From: Promicromonospora sukumoe
GTDB taxonomy: Bacteria; Actinomycetota; Actinomycetes; Actinomycetales; Cellulomonadaceae
NCBI RefSeq assembly: GCF_014137995.1
Contig: NZ_JACGWV010000001.1
Location: 1,488,001-1,552,000, forward strand
Reading direction: 5' to 3'
DNA length: 64,000 nt
The notes under the pieces were generated by a model. The model was not told where the DNA came from, searched no databases, and saw only the letters and a list, made by a program, of their open reading frames with translations. Positions 39,736 through 50,144 of the stretch are shown in pieces (position 1 is the stretch's first letter; each line of letters opens with the position of its first letter). The translations under genes and the position numbers were made by a program.

Positions 39736-40659
39736 ATGACACAGACGACGACAGCAGCGGGGCAGGTCCGGGGAGACGGCGCGGGCGACACCGCGTCACG
39801 TACGGCGCGCCGGGCAGCGACCGACGAGAACATCCACGGCGCCGCGCCCGTGAGCCGGGCACGCGCGGCCGGCAGGTTCCTCGCGCACCTGGCCGAGATG
39901 GTCGTGGTGATGGTGCTCGGGATGCTGGCGCTGGCCCCCGCCTGGGACCTGGCGGGCGCGGCCCTCGGGGTGGAGGCGGTGCTGGGCCGGCCCGACGTCG
40001 GGGCCGTGGTGATGGTCCTGGACATGGTCGCGGCGATGACGGTGTGGATGCGGGTGCGGCGGCACTCCTGGGCCGCGATCTGGGAGATGAACGCGGCGAT
40101 GGCGGCCCCGTTCGCGATGCTGCTCGTCCTCTTCTGGGCCGGCGTCGCGACGTCGGGCGACCTCATGCTCTGGGGTCACGTGCTGATGGTGCCCGCCATG
40201 GCGGGGGCGATGCTGCTGCGCCCGGCCGAGTACACGCAGCACGTCCACGGGTTCGACCTGGCGTGGCTGGGCCGCCGGTGGCCCGTGCTGCTCGGGCTGG
40301 CGCTGCTCGCCCTGACGGTCGCGGGCGGTGTGGCGGGCCTCCCGCCGTGGCTGATCCTGCTGGTCGCCCTGGTCTACCCGGTGGTCGGCCTGGTGCGGCG
40401 CAGCATCCGCGGCCGCTCGATGCTCCTGCTGCAGGCGGCGGGCCTGGCGGTGTTCGCGGGTGTCGCGCTGCTGGCGACGGTCCTCGCCGGGCAGGACACC
40501 GGCGCGTACGTGGTGGCCGCGGGCCTGGTCGGGCACGCGGTCTGGGACGCGTTCCACCACCGGGCCGGCGCGGTGGTGTGGCGCTGGTACGCCGAGACGT
40601 GCGTGGTCTACGACGTGCTGCTCGCGGCGGCGGTCGTCGCTACGACGCTCGCCCCCTGA
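39736..40659 (+). CDS. Polytopic membrane protein, probable target of the two-component system
   Basis: This 307-residue protein has a 50-residue Thr/Ala/Arg-rich cytosolic start and about eight membrane helices. Met is unusually frequent in the first helices (AEMVVVMVLGMLALAP, VVMVLDMVAAMTVWM, EMNAAMAAPFAMLLVLFW, HVLMVPAMAGAMLL), with several His residues near helix ends (QHVHGFD, FHHRAG). I do not recognise the family. The Met/His richness would suit metal handling but is not proof. GAGGAGA lies upstream. It is divergent from the DesK/DesR-like pair, which probably regulates it. Confidence 0.8.
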   Translation: MTQTTTAAGQVRGDGAGDTASRTARRAATDENIHGAAPVSRARAAGRFLAHLAEMVVVMVLGMLALAPAWDLAGAALGVEAVLGRPDVGAVVMVLDMVAAMTVWMRVRRHSWAAIWEMNAAMAAPFAMLLVLFWAGVATSGDLMLWGHVLMVPAMAGAMLLRPAEYTQHVHGFDLAWLGRRWPVLLGLALLALTVAGGVAGLPPWLILLVALVYPVVGLVRRSIRGRSMLLLQAAGLAVFAGVALLATVLAGQDTGAYVVAAGLVGHAVWDAFHHRAGAVVWRWYAETCVVYDVLLAAAVVATTLAP

Positions 40660-40964
40660 GCCGGCAGGAGACGCCCCGGCGGGCAGGCCGAGGCCGCCGC
40701 CGAGGCGGTGGGTTCCGGACCCGGGGCCGTTCCGGCGGCGCCGTTGACGCCGGAGGGCCCCGAGCCCGGTTCGGGGGAACAGGTCACGCGGCTGTCGCCG
40801 CTGACCTGCGGTGCGAAGCCCGCGTGGGTGGGCCTGTGGTGGCACACCGACGTCCGGGGCTTCCCTGTGGTGGGGTCATCGGTCGGCCGGCGCGGAGGCT
40901 CGTGCCGAGGGGGTCGTGAACGCGCGGCTGACGCCGGCCGGGCAGTCGGGTGCCCAGCCGGCGG
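40660..40964. other. Gene-free convergent region with a hairpin
   Basis: About 305 bases between convergent genes. CAGGTCA-C-GCGGC (40780-40792) pairs with GCCGC-TGACCTG (40797-40808) apart from one bulged C, a likely U-less terminator. I see no gene in the rest, which is plain GC-rich sequence. Confidence 0.5.
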
Positions 40965-41684
40965 TCACGCGACGAGGGGAGCCGGGCTGACGACGTCGCG
41001 GAGCCGGGCCAGCGCGGACTCGAGGATCTGCGCCACGCGCTCCTTGGTCACACCAAGGCGGCGGCTGATCTCGTCGAGGGTGCGGGTGGTGCCGTCCAGG
41101 AGGCCGAAGCGCATCTCCAGGACCCGGGCCTCGACGGCGTCGAGGTGGGCGACGGCCTGGCGGACGCGGCGCCGCAGCAGGTGCTGCTCCGGAGTGGGGG
41201 CGGGGGTGCTCGCGTTCTGCGCCTGCTCGGCGGCGGCGACCGCGCGGACGATCGAGCGGCGTACCCAGCGGTGGGCGTACGCGGCGAACGTGCCGTGCGC
41301 GGGGTCGTACGAGTCGGCGGCGCGGACCAGGCCGACGTTGCCCTCCTGCACGAGGTCCATGAACGGAAGGCGGCCCGCGTAGGAGCCGGCGATCGCCGGG
41401 ACGAGACGGAGGTGGGCGAGGACGAGACGCTCCTTCGCGTATTGCCCGTCCTTGACCCGGGCCTCCAGCGTGACGCGGAGGCTGGGGGAGACCGCTGTGG
41501 CGTCGAGGGTGCGTGCGGCGTCTGCTCCGGCGACTGCTCGCTCAAGGAGTGACTCCAGCTGCGCATCGTCCAGCGACGGCGTGCGCTCGATCATTGCCGC
41601 GTAGGACTGCGGCAACGCCGGGTGCGGGGCCGGTTCCTTGCCGCGGCGCGAGCGGGGCGACCGGGAGTTCCTGGCAGTTCTCAT
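40965..41684 (-). CDS. Sigma-70 family RNA polymerase sigma factor (group 2/3-like)
   Basis: This 239-residue protein has a basic N-terminus and then sigma region 2 (AHLRLVPAIAGSYAGRLPFMDLVQEGNVGLVRAADSYDPAHGTFAAYAHRWVRRSIVRAV, about 85-145). A short region 3 and region 4 follow (LEMRFGLLDGTTRTLDEISRRLGVTKERVAQILESALARLRD). The DLVQEGNVGLVRA and FxxYAHRWVRRSI segments are of primary/SigB type rather than ECF type. No anti-sigma gene is adjacent. The ATG is preceded by AGGAGAG; an upstream extension overlaps the divergent gene and is rejected. Confidence 0.9.
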   Translation of the reverse strand: MRTARNSRSPRSRRGKEPAPHPALPQSYAAMIERTPSLDDAQLESLLERAVAGADAARTLDATAVSPSLRVTLEARVKDGQYAKERLVLAHLRLVPAIAGSYAGRLPFMDLVQEGNVGLVRAADSYDPAHGTFAAYAHRWVRRSIVRAVAAAEQAQNASTPAPTPEQHLLRRRVRQAVAHLDAVEARVLEMRFGLLDGTTRTLDEISRRLGVTKERVAQILESALARLRDVVSPAPLVA

Positions 41685-41920
41685 CGCAGCTCTCCTGTTG
41701 AGTGAGACGAACTTTCCTTGCCCCGGAGAATATGGAGTCTTGGGGCTCCGTGGGAAGGGGGGAGAGTTTCGCTCTGAGAGATAACGGGACGATAACGGTG
41801 TGCCAGCCGGGTGCCACGCGGCAACGAGCGTTCCAGGAACGGCGCACCCGCACGCCATCAGCACCCCAGCAGCACGCCAGTCACATGACAGCCGGAGCCC
41901 CCTCCGGGAGACTCGTGCCC

Positions 41921-43003
41921 ATGGGCCCGCGCGCCTTCCGCTGGGTGTTGCACGTCGACCTCGACCAGTTCCTGGTCGCGGTCGAGGTCCTGCGCCGCCC
42001 CGAGCTCGCCGGGAAACAGATCGTCGTCGGCGGGCGGGGTGACCCCACGGAACGGGCGGTGGTCTCGACCGCGTCCTACGAGGCGCGGGAGCACGGCGTC
42101 GGGTCAGGCATGCCACTGCGGGTCGCGGCCCGCAAGGTGCCCGACGCGATCTTCCTGCCCGTCGACCACGAGGCCTCCCTCCGGGCCTCCGAGCATGTCA
42201 TGGACACCCTGCGCGGGCTCGGCACGGTGGTCGAGGTGCTCGGCTGGGACGAGGCGTTCCTCGGCTGCGACGCCGACGACCCCGAGGCGGTCGCCCGCCG
42301 GGCGCAGCAGGCCGTGCTCGACGCCACCGGCCTGCACTGCTCGGTCGGCATCGGCGACAACAAGATCCGCGCGAAGATCGCCACCGGGTTCGGCAAGCCC
42401 GCCGGCGTCTTCCGCCTCACCGAGGCCACCTGGCCCGACGTGATGGGCCCGCGGCCCACCATCGACCTGTGGGGCGTCGGGCCCAAGGTGTCCAAGCGCC
42501 TCGCGGCCCACGGCATCCGCACCGTCGCGGAGCTGGCCGCGGCCGACGCCGACGTGCTGGTCGCCGAGTTCGGCCCACGCATGGGCGCCTGGTACGGCGA
42601 CCTGGGCAACGGTCGCGGCTCCGCCGTCGTCGACGACACGCCCTGGGTGGCGCGCGGGCACAGCCGCGAGACCACCTACCAACGCAACCTCACCACGCCC
42701 GACCAGGTGGAGGCGGCGCTGCGGGACCTGGTCACGCAGGTGCATGCCGACACCGAGGCGGAGGACCGGCCGGTCTTCCGGGTGGGCCTCAAGGTGCGCT
42801 ACGCGCCCTTCCTCACCCAGGACCGCTCACGCAAGCTCCCGGCCCCGACACGGTCGCTCGGGGACCTGACCGCCGCCGTCCTCGCCCTCGCCGAGGGCAT
42901 CGAGCCCGGCCGCGAGGTGCGCCTGCTCGGCGTCCGCGCCGAGATGGTCATGCCCGACGACGGCGACCCGACGGAGCGCACCCCCGTCCGAGGGCGGATC
43001 TGA
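41921..43003 (+). CDS. dinB: Y-family DNA polymerase, DinB2 type (leucine steric gate)
   Basis: This 360-residue translesion polymerase has catalytic acids in HVDLDQFL (residues 11-18) and WDEAFLG. The helix-hairpin-helix region is DLWGVGPKVSKRLAAHGIRTVAELA, and the little-finger domain follows. At the steric-gate position, where E. coli DinB has Phe13, this protein has Leu18. That is the hallmark of mycobacterial DinB2, which readily inserts ribonucleotides. ELAGKQIVVGGRGDPTERAVVSTASYEAREHGV matches DinB2 closely. No C-terminal clamp-binding motif is evident. GGGAG lies about 10 bases before the ATG; ATG 41885 is a possible longer start. Confidence 0.92.
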   Translation: MGPRAFRWVLHVDLDQFLVAVEVLRRPELAGKQIVVGGRGDPTERAVVSTASYEAREHGVGSGMPLRVAARKVPDAIFLPVDHEASLRASEHVMDTLRGLGTVVEVLGWDEAFLGCDADDPEAVARRAQQAVLDATGLHCSVGIGDNKIRAKIATGFGKPAGVFRLTEATWPDVMGPRPTIDLWGVGPKVSKRLAAHGIRTVAELAAADADVLVAEFGPRMGAWYGDLGNGRGSAVVDDTPWVARGHSRETTYQRNLTTPDQVEAALRDLVTQVHADTEAEDRPVFRVGLKVRYAPFLTQDRSRKLPAPTRSLGDLTAAVLALAEGIEPGREVRLLGVRAEMVMPDDGDPTERTPVRGRI

Positions 43004-43028
43004 CCGCACCGTCAGGGAGAATGGATCG

Positions 43029-43856
43029 GTGACCACCCTCGACGTCGTCCGCATCGACGACCCCGCCGACGAGCGACTGGCCGACTACAACAGCCTCACG
43101 GACGTCGTCCTGCGCTCCAAGCACGAGCCCGCCAAGGGTCTGTACATCGCCGAGAGCTCCACGGTGATCCGGCGGGCGCTCGCGGCGGGGCACCGCCCGC
43201 GCTCGTTCCTCATGGCGCCGCGGTGGCTCGACTCGATGAGCGAGGTGATCGCGCGGACCGGCGCCCCGGTCTACGTGGCCGAGGAGCCGCTGCTGAAGGA
43301 GATCACGGGCTTCCACCTGCACCGGGGCGCGCTGGCCGCGATGCACCGGCCGCCGCTGCCGGGCGTGCACGAGCTGCTCGCGGGCGCGCGCGGCGGTGCG
43401 GGCGCCCGCCGCGTGGCGGTGCTGGAGGACGTCGTCGACCACACCAACGTCGGTGCCGCGTTCCGCAGCGCCGCCGCCCTCGGCGTGGACGCGGTGCTCG
43501 TCTCGCCGCGCTGCTCGGACCCGCTCTACCGGCGCTCGGTGCGGGTCTCGATGGGCACCGTGTTCCAGGTGCCGTGGACCCGGGTCGAGGAGTGGCCCTC
43601 CGGCCTGCACGACCTGCGCGAGGACGGCTTCACGGTCGCCGCGCTGGCGCTGACCGACGACTCGATCACGCTCGACGAGCTGGTCGCGAGCCCGCCGGAG
43701 AAGCTGGCGCTCGTGCTCGGCACCGAGGGCGACGGCCTCAGCAGGGGTGCTGTCGAGGCCGCCGACCTGGTGGTGCGCATCCCGATGGCGGGCGACGTGG
43801 ACTCGCTGAACGTCGCCGCGGCGTCGGCGGTGGCCTTCTGGGCCACCCGGGTCTGA
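43029..43856 (+). CDS. TrmH/SpoU family RNA 2'-O-methyltransferase
   Basis: This 275-residue enzyme has an N-terminal substrate-binding domain (about 1-105) and a C-terminal SPOUT knot domain. Motif 1 is EDVVDHTNVGAAFRSAAALGVDAVLV (Asn and Arg conserved), motif 2 LALVLGTEGDGLS, and motif 3 VRIPMAGDVDSLNVAAASAVAFWAT. It methylates tRNA or rRNA ribose using SAM; the target nucleotide is unknown. It follows the DinB gene by 25 bases with AGGGAGA upstream, possibly as one transcript. Confidence 0.92.
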   Translation: MTTLDVVRIDDPADERLADYNSLTDVVLRSKHEPAKGLYIAESSTVIRRALAAGHRPRSFLMAPRWLDSMSEVIARTGAPVYVAEEPLLKEITGFHLHRGALAAMHRPPLPGVHELLAGARGGAGARRVAVLEDVVDHTNVGAAFRSAAALGVDAVLVSPRCSDPLYRRSVRVSMGTVFQVPWTRVEEWPSGLHDLREDGFTVAALALTDDSITLDELVASPPEKLALVLGTEGDGLSRGAVEAADLVVRIPMAGDVDSLNVAAASAVAFWATRV

Positions 43857-43886
43857 CGGCGGGTCCGGCGGCGGTCCGGTGCGCGC

Positions 43887-44702
43887 CTAGCGCAGCGGGG
43901 AGCGGCGGCCCGCTGCGGTCTCGCGCTGGATCTCGTCCTGCCGGCCCTGCCAGCCCCGGAACTTCTCCTGGGCCTCCATCTCCTCGGGACTGGGCGCCAG
44001 CCCGACCACCAGGAGCATCATGATGGTGCTGATCGTGACGCCGATGATGAGCGGGCCCAGGAGCGTGGCCACGCCGATGCCGGCGGTGTTCTGCACGATC
44101 GCGGTGGTCTCCTCCGCGCTCAGCGCCGCCATGCCCGTGTAGTGCATGCCGGAGACGGCGAGGCCCATGATGACCGTGGCGCCGGCACCCGCGGCGATGG
44201 TGTGCACCTTCGCGGAGAGCCAGAGGGCCGCGGTCGCGGCGACGATCGCGATGACCACCGACGCGATGACGGTGGGGGTGTGGTACGTGAGCTCGACGCC
44301 CACGTGCAGCGCCTGCATGCCGATGTAGTGCATGGCGGCGACGCCCAGTCCGGTGACCAGGCCGCCCGCGGCCAGCGCGACCGGGCCGACGCCGGCGGCG
44401 CGGACGATGAACAGGCCGAGGCCCACGACCACGACGGCGAGCAGGCCGCTCGCGATCGTCAGGGGCACGTCGAAGCGGGTCTCGGTGCCGCGCACGTAGA
44501 ACCCGAGCATGGCGACGAAGTGCATGACCCAGATGCCGGTGCCGCCGATGGCGACGGCGCCGAGGCCGAGCCAGGCGAGGCTCGCGGTGCCGTGGGTGAC
44601 GCGGGCGCGGGCGGTGCAGGTCAGGCCGACGGCGCAGCCGGCGCAGGAGAGCAGGAACGAGAGGATGGGTGTGACCCACCCGAGCGCGAAATGGTCGATC
44701 AT
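43887..44702 (-). CDS. MHYT-domain membrane sensor
   Basis: This 271-residue protein has seven membrane helices with three MHYT-like motifs: VMHFVAM, AMHYIGM and GMHYTGM. Conserved Met/His residues near the outer face are proposed to bind copper and sense oxygen, CO or NO. There is no attached GGDEF/EAL or kinase domain, only a short charged cytosolic tail (EKFRGWQGRQDEIQRE), so any output must come from a partner. It is convergent with the TrmH gene and divergent from the siderophore-interacting gene. Confidence 0.92.
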   Translation of the reverse strand: MIDHFALGWVTPILSFLLSCAGCAVGLTCTARARVTHGTASLAWLGLGAVAIGGTGIWVMHFVAMLGFYVRGTETRFDVPLTIASGLLAVVVVGLGLFIVRAAGVGPVALAAGGLVTGLGVAAMHYIGMQALHVGVELTYHTPTVIASVVIAIVAATAALWLSAKVHTIAAGAGATVIMGLAVSGMHYTGMAALSAEETTAIVQNTAGIGVATLLGPLIIGVTISTIMMLLVVGLAPSPEEMEAQEKFRGWQGRQDEIQRETAAGRRSPLR

Positions 44703-44800
44703 GATGCGTTCTCCAGCGAGAGCAGGGTGTCCGGGGATGCGATCCAGTGCTGACCGGGGGGTGTCGAAGCGGTTCGGATCATCGCCAAGTTAGCGGGTCT

Positions 44801-44812
44801 ATGTCATGACAT
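44801..44812. promoter_or_regulatory. 12-base palindrome ATGTCATGACAT upstream of the MHYT gene
   Basis: A perfect palindrome about 100 bases before the MHYT start in locally AT-rich DNA; the binding protein is unknown. Confidence 0.45.
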
Positions 44813-44994
44813 GCACTCTTTCGTCAGGGCTAATTCAAGCGGGGAACGGGTGATCTTTTTCGCAGGGCGGTGGTCGTTCGGGGTGAAAAAGGGGGTGCCC
44901 CGAGGGGGTTCCGGGGCCGCTGCCGAACCGATCCGACGGGTGTGACGCAGGCCCCGTCCCAGGGTTCGGCGGGAGGGGAACAGGCCCGGCAAAG

Positions 44995-45013
44995 TTAGGT
45001 TAGGCTCACCGTC
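44995..45013 (+). promoter_or_regulatory. DtxR/IdeR-type iron box overlapping the SIP promoter
   Basis: TTAGGTTAGGCTCACCGTC agrees with the actinobacterial iron-box consensus (TTAGGTTAGGCTAACCTAA) at 14 of 19 positions, with the left half exact. TAGGCT inside it is a -10 element 7 bases before the GTG, so bound repressor would cover the start of transcription. Confidence 0.8.
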
Positions 45014-45991
45014 GTGACCATCAAGACCGAGGGGCTCGCCGTCAAGCCCTCGCGAATGTTCGATGTCCAGGTCGCGCGCGTGACGCGCCTGTGCCCGTCC
45101 TTCGTCCGCTTCACGTTCACGGGTCCCGACCTCGACAAGTTCGCGGACAACGGCCGCGACCAGCGCATCAAGCTGCTGCTCCCGTCGCCCCAGGGCGGCT
45201 GGGACGCGCTGCGCCGCGACGACCCCGACTGGTACGCCGCGTGGCGCATGCTCCCCGACGAGCACCGCAACCCGATGCGCACCTACACAGTCCGCACGGT
45301 GCGCCAGAACCTGCGCGAGGTCGACGTCGACGTCGTCATGCACGGGGACACCGGCCCGGCGTCGCGCTGGGCGCTGAACGCGGCCGCCGGCGACCCGCTG
45401 GTCATCATGGGCCCCAACGCCGAGTACGACGGCGTGCACGGCGGCGTGGAGTTCGCCCCGCCGACCTCCAGCCACGCGCTGCTGCTGGCCGGCGACGAGA
45501 CCGCGGTGCCCGCCATCGCCGCCATCTGCGAGTCCCTGCCCGAGGACGCCGTGGGCGAGGTCTTCCTCGAGGTGCCCCACCCCGAGGACGGCTGGCAGCT
45601 CGGCGCGCCCGAGGGCGTGCGCGTGCACTGGCTGGCCCGCGACGGGCGCGAGCACGGCGACGTGCTGGTCCCGGCGGTCCAGGCCGCGGCCGACCGCCTG
45701 CTCGCGATGGGTGTGCGGCCGTCGTCGGACACCGCGCCCGCGCTGACCGCCGCCGGCGTGGACCTGTCGGCCGAGGTGGACGACGTCGACATCGACACGG
45801 GCATCCTCTGGGAGGTGCCGGTCGACGAGGCGGGCCGCCCCCTGGCGCAGGACACCGTGCTGTACGCGTGGCTCGCGGGCGAGGCCGGCGTCATCAAGAC
45901 GCTGCGCCGCTACCTCGTCAACGAGTGCCAGGTGGACCGCAAGTCCGTGGCGTTCATGGGCTACTGGCGCAAGGGCCGCGCCGAGAACTGA
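45014..45991 (+). CDS. Siderophore-interacting protein (flavin-dependent ferric-siderophore reductase)
   Basis: This 325-residue protein is of the SIP/ViuB family, which reduces Fe(III)-siderophores in the cytoplasm to release iron. The FAD-binding motif RTYTVR (RxYTxR), a middle [17 protein letters not shown], the NAD(P)H domain, and the C-terminal signature [12 protein letters not shown] are all present. The GTG start is leaderless within an iron-box promoter, so it is expected to be repressed by iron. No siderophore transporter lies next to it in this window. Confidence 0.93.
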   Translation: MTIKTEGLAVKPSRMFDVQVARVTRLCPSFVRFTFTGPDLDKFADNGRDQRIKLLLPSPQGGWDALRRDDPDWYAAWRMLPDEHRNPMRTYTVRTVRQNLREVDVDVVMHGDTGPASRWALNAAAGDPLVIMGPNAEYDGVHGGVEFAPPTSSHALLLAGDETAVPAIAAICESLPEDAVGEVFLEVPHPEDGWQLGAPEGVRVHWLARDGREHGDVLVPAVQAAADRLLAMGVRPSSDTAPALTAAGVDLSAEVDDVDIDTGILWEVPVDEAGRPLAQDTVLYAWLAGEAGVIKTLRRYLVNECQVDRKSVAFMGYWRKGRAEN

Positions 45992-46033
45992 TCCGCGGCG
46001 CCTCGTCGCGCCCCTGAGGCCTCCTCGCCGTCG

Positions 46034-46092
46034 GGGTCCCTTACCGCTCTGATCCGGGTAAATACCTGGTCAATGTGGTAAATAAGGGACCC
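46034..46092. promoter_or_regulatory. Inverted repeat plus 20-bp-spaced direct repeats upstream of the VWA gene
   Basis: GGGTCCCTTA (46034-46043) and TAAGGGACCC (46083-46092) are perfect inverted arms. Between them GGTAAATA occurs at 46057 and 46077, exactly 20 bases apart, and GGTAAATACC is itself palindromic. The AT-rich block ends 19 bases before the ATG, where an operator would lie. Confidence 0.6.
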
Positions 46093-46110
46093 TGACGTTC
46101 GGGAGGACGG

Positions 46111-48102
46111 ATGGGTGCGACGGGGCAGCCAGGCGGTACCGGACGACGGGGCGACGGCGGCCCGCGGCCGTGGTGGGGGGACCACCGCACCACGCTGTTC
46201 ACGGTGTTCGGCACCGTGGCCGGCATCTGCACCGCCGCGATGGGAGTCGTGGACCGCGGCACGCAGATCATCCTGCTCGCGGTCTCGGTGGTCCTCTTCC
46301 TGCTGGGCCTGGCCGCGCTCGTGCGCGTGCGGACCTACAAGGGCTGGCTTGACGCGGCCTGGCGGTGGTCACGCCGGCACCCGGTCCTCGTCATCGCGGT
46401 GACGGTCGTGGCGCTCGCCGCGACGACGGCGGGCGCGGTGGGCCTGCAGCGCGCGCGGTCCTGCGAGGACCCCACCGAGGTGGCCGTCATGGTGCCCGAG
46501 GACGGCGCCGCGGGCTTCGCGGCCGCGGCCGACGCCTTCGAGCGGGAGTCGGTCACCGCGTTCTCCTGCCCGCGGTACCACGTCACCACGTTCGCCCTGG
46601 GCTGGCCCGTGCTGCGCGCCGCGTTCGCCTCCGGCTGGGCCGAGGGGCCGGACCGGAGCGGCGAGGCCTCGCTGGACCTGGGCCCGCGGCCGGACGTGTG
46701 GATCGCGGAGTCCAGGAGCCAGGCCGACCTCGTGGCCGAGGAGGGCCTCGGCCAGCCCTTCTCCTTCGCCGACCGCGAGGTCGTCGCGGGTACGCCCCTG
46801 GTCCTGGCCGTCCCGGAGGCGCACGCCGAGAGGCTGCGGGCGACGACGGGCCCGGACGACACGGTCCGCGAGCTGGTCGACGCGGCCGGGGCGGCGGACC
46901 TCGACGTCGTGCGGGCCAACCCGGACACGTCGTTCGCGGCCGCGCTGCACACCGTGCCGCTGTACGCCGACGCCGGGCCGGGCGCGGAGTCGCTCGAGCT
47001 GGACCTCGGGCGCGCGCTCGAACAGGTCGGCCTGCCGCCCGGCACCGACGGCGCGCTCCTGTGCCGCCTGGACGAGCTCTCGGAGCCGGAGCCGCCACGG
47101 GTCGCGGTGCTGACCACGGAGCGCGCGGCGGCCGAGGGCGGTGCGGCGTGCCCGGCGTCGGGCAGCGGCGAAGGACGCACCGCGCTGGTGCCGTTCTACC
47201 CGGGCTCGACCCTCGGCCTGGACTACACGGCGGTGCGCGTGGGCTGGACGGCCGGCGAGCCTGCCGAGCGCCGGTCGCGCGGGGCGCAGGCCTTCGTCGA
47301 GTGGCTCGTGACGCCCGAGGGGCAGGCCGTCCTGGAACGGCAGGCGCGCGTGCGGGGCCTGGACGGGCAGCCGCCGGCGGGCGCGGACGGCCCGCTGCCC
47401 GGCCTGGGGGACGCGCCCGTGGTCGAGCCGGACAGCCGCCGGGTGGCGTACACGCGCGTGCGCTCGGCCGAGGAGCAGTACCGCACGGCCCGGCGTCCGG
47501 CGCGCGTCCTGGCGCTGGTCGACGCGTCGGCGTCGATGGCCCGGCCCGCGGACGGCGACCGGACGCGGATCGACGTCGCCGAGCGCGGGGTCCTCGGTGC
47601 GCTCGGGCACCTCGGCGGGTCCGACCAGGTGGCGATCTGGTCGTTCTCCGGGGGCGCCGGGACGAGCCCGCGGCCCGTCCTCGACCTGACGGAGAGCGGG
47701 GCGGCCCGGACCGAGGCCCCGGACGGCCTCGCCGACGTGCGGCCGGACGGCGCGACGCCGCTCTACGACGCGATCGACGCCGGCACGTCCTACCTCGCCG
47801 GGCTCGACCCCGACGGAGCCTCCCGCCGTCACCTGACCGCGGTCGTCGTCCTGACCGACGGCGAGAACCACCCCGGGGCCGGGCCGGGCGCGGAGCTCAC
47901 GGCCGACGACCTGGTCCGGTCCGCCCGCGCGGAGGACGCGGCGGGCGTGCGGGTCTACGTGGTCGCGGTGGGTGAGGCGTCCTGCCAGGTGAGCGACCTG
48001 CAGCGCATCGCGGCCGAATGGGACGGCGAGTGCTGGGACAGCTCCTTCGGCGAGCTGGAGAGCACCCTGGGCAGCCTCTTCGGACAGCTCGGAGGACGGT
48101 GA
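46111..48102 (+). CDS. Membrane-anchored substrate-binding and VWA domain protein
   Basis: This 663-residue protein has three hydrophobic segments near its N-terminus (FTVFGTVAGICTAAMG, IILLAVSVVLFLLGLAALV, VLVIAVTVVALAATTAGAV). A type-II periplasmic-binding-like region follows (about 125-430; AVMVPEDGAAGFAAAADAFE), and then a VWA domain (about 460-650). The MIDAS is complete: DASAS, Thr in GATPLYDAI, and Asp in VVLTDGEN. Fusion of a solute-binding fold with VWA in one exported protein is rare and no permease is encoded near it. GGAGG precedes the ATG by 4 bases. It is one base from the next gene, which encodes a second binding protein, so they likely form a surface complex. Confidence 0.85.
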   Translation: MGATGQPGGTGRRGDGGPRPWWGDHRTTLFTVFGTVAGICTAAMGVVDRGTQIILLAVSVVLFLLGLAALVRVRTYKGWLDAAWRWSRRHPVLVIAVTVVALAATTAGAVGLQRARSCEDPTEVAVMVPEDGAAGFAAAADAFERESVTAFSCPRYHVTTFALGWPVLRAAFASGWAEGPDRSGEASLDLGPRPDVWIAESRSQADLVAEEGLGQPFSFADREVVAGTPLVLAVPEAHAERLRATTGPDDTVRELVDAAGAADLDVVRANPDTSFAAALHTVPLYADAGPGAESLELDLGRALEQVGLPPGTDGALLCRLDELSEPEPPRVAVLTTERAAAEGGAACPASGSGEGRTALVPFYPGSTLGLDYTAVRVGWTAGEPAERRSRGAQAFVEWLVTPEGQAVLERQARVRGLDGQPPAGADGPLPGLGDAPVVEPDSRRVAYTRVRSAEEQYRTARRPARVLALVDASASMARPADGDRTRIDVAERGVLGALGHLGGSDQVAIWSFSGGAGTSPRPVLDLTESGAARTEAPDGLADVRPDGATPLYDAIDAGTSYLAGLDPDGASRRHLTAVVVLTDGENHPGAGPGAELTADDLVRSARAEDAAGVRVYVVAVGEASCQVSDLQRIAAEWDGECWDSSFGELESTLGSLFGQLGGR

Positions 48103-48103
48103 C

Positions 48104-49562
<1,459 letters not shown>

Positions 49563-49576
<14 letters not shown>

Positions 49577-50144
49577 CGCCCAGGTCCTCGACCACCTCGA
49601 CGCCCGGCATCGCGCACAGCAGCGGACCCGGCATGAGCAGCTTGGAGCGACGCACGCCCGACCCCATGAGCGCCATCGTGCCGTCCTGCGTGAACCGCGC
49701 GTCGACGAGTACCCGGTAGTGCCCCGGCAGGCCGACCGGCGTGATGCCGCCGTACTCCATGCCGGAGTCGGCCACCGCGCGCTCGGTCGGCAGGAACGAC
49801 GCCTTGCGGACGTCGAGCAGCTTGCGCACCCGCTTGTTGACGTCGGCGAACGTGCTCGCCGGCACGACGCACGCCGCGATGCGCTCCTCCTCGGCCCGCT
49901 TGCCCGCCACCAGCACGCAGTTGGCGGAGGCCTCCGGCGGTAGGTCGTGCAGCTCGTTGAGCGTGGCCGTGTCGGCGTGGTCGGGGTCGATCTCGGTGAC
50001 GGCGACCTGCTCCGCGACCCGCGGGTCCGCCGCGGCCCAGGCGGTCAGCGCCGCGAGCACGGGCTCGGCGAGCAGCTCCGGGTGCTTCAGCGCCGGGGCC
50101 CAGGCGAGGTCGCCCAGGACCGGCAGGGTGGTGTCGTCGCTCAT
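49563..50144 (-). CDS. YbaK/ProX-family aminoacyl-tRNA deacylase
   Basis: This 193-residue protein contains a YbaK/EbsC domain, which hydrolyses misacylated aminoacyl-tRNA in trans. Segments supporting this are ASANCVLVAGKRAEEERIAACVV, VRKLLDVRKASF, the catalytic-region GMEYGGITPVGLP, and VLVDARF. A 50-residue N-terminal extension is Ala-rich. The ATG overlaps the stop of the PEBP gene by 4 bases. The true tRNA target cannot be told. Confidence 0.88.

Larger units (their letters stand above)
44703..45013. other. Divergent intergenic region with two regulatory palindromes
   Basis: 311 bases between the MHYT and SIP genes. It holds ATGTCATGACAT (44801-44812, perfect palindrome) on the MHYT side and an iron box at its right end. 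CTTTTTC/GAAAAAG around 44854-44890 can pair across a long loop. No gene is apparent. Confidence 0.6.

Noticed and set aside
44850..44895. CTTTTTC/GAAAAAG as an intrinsic terminator
   Set aside because: The arms are 7 bases with a loop of nearly 30, and neither adjacent gene ends here (both diverge).
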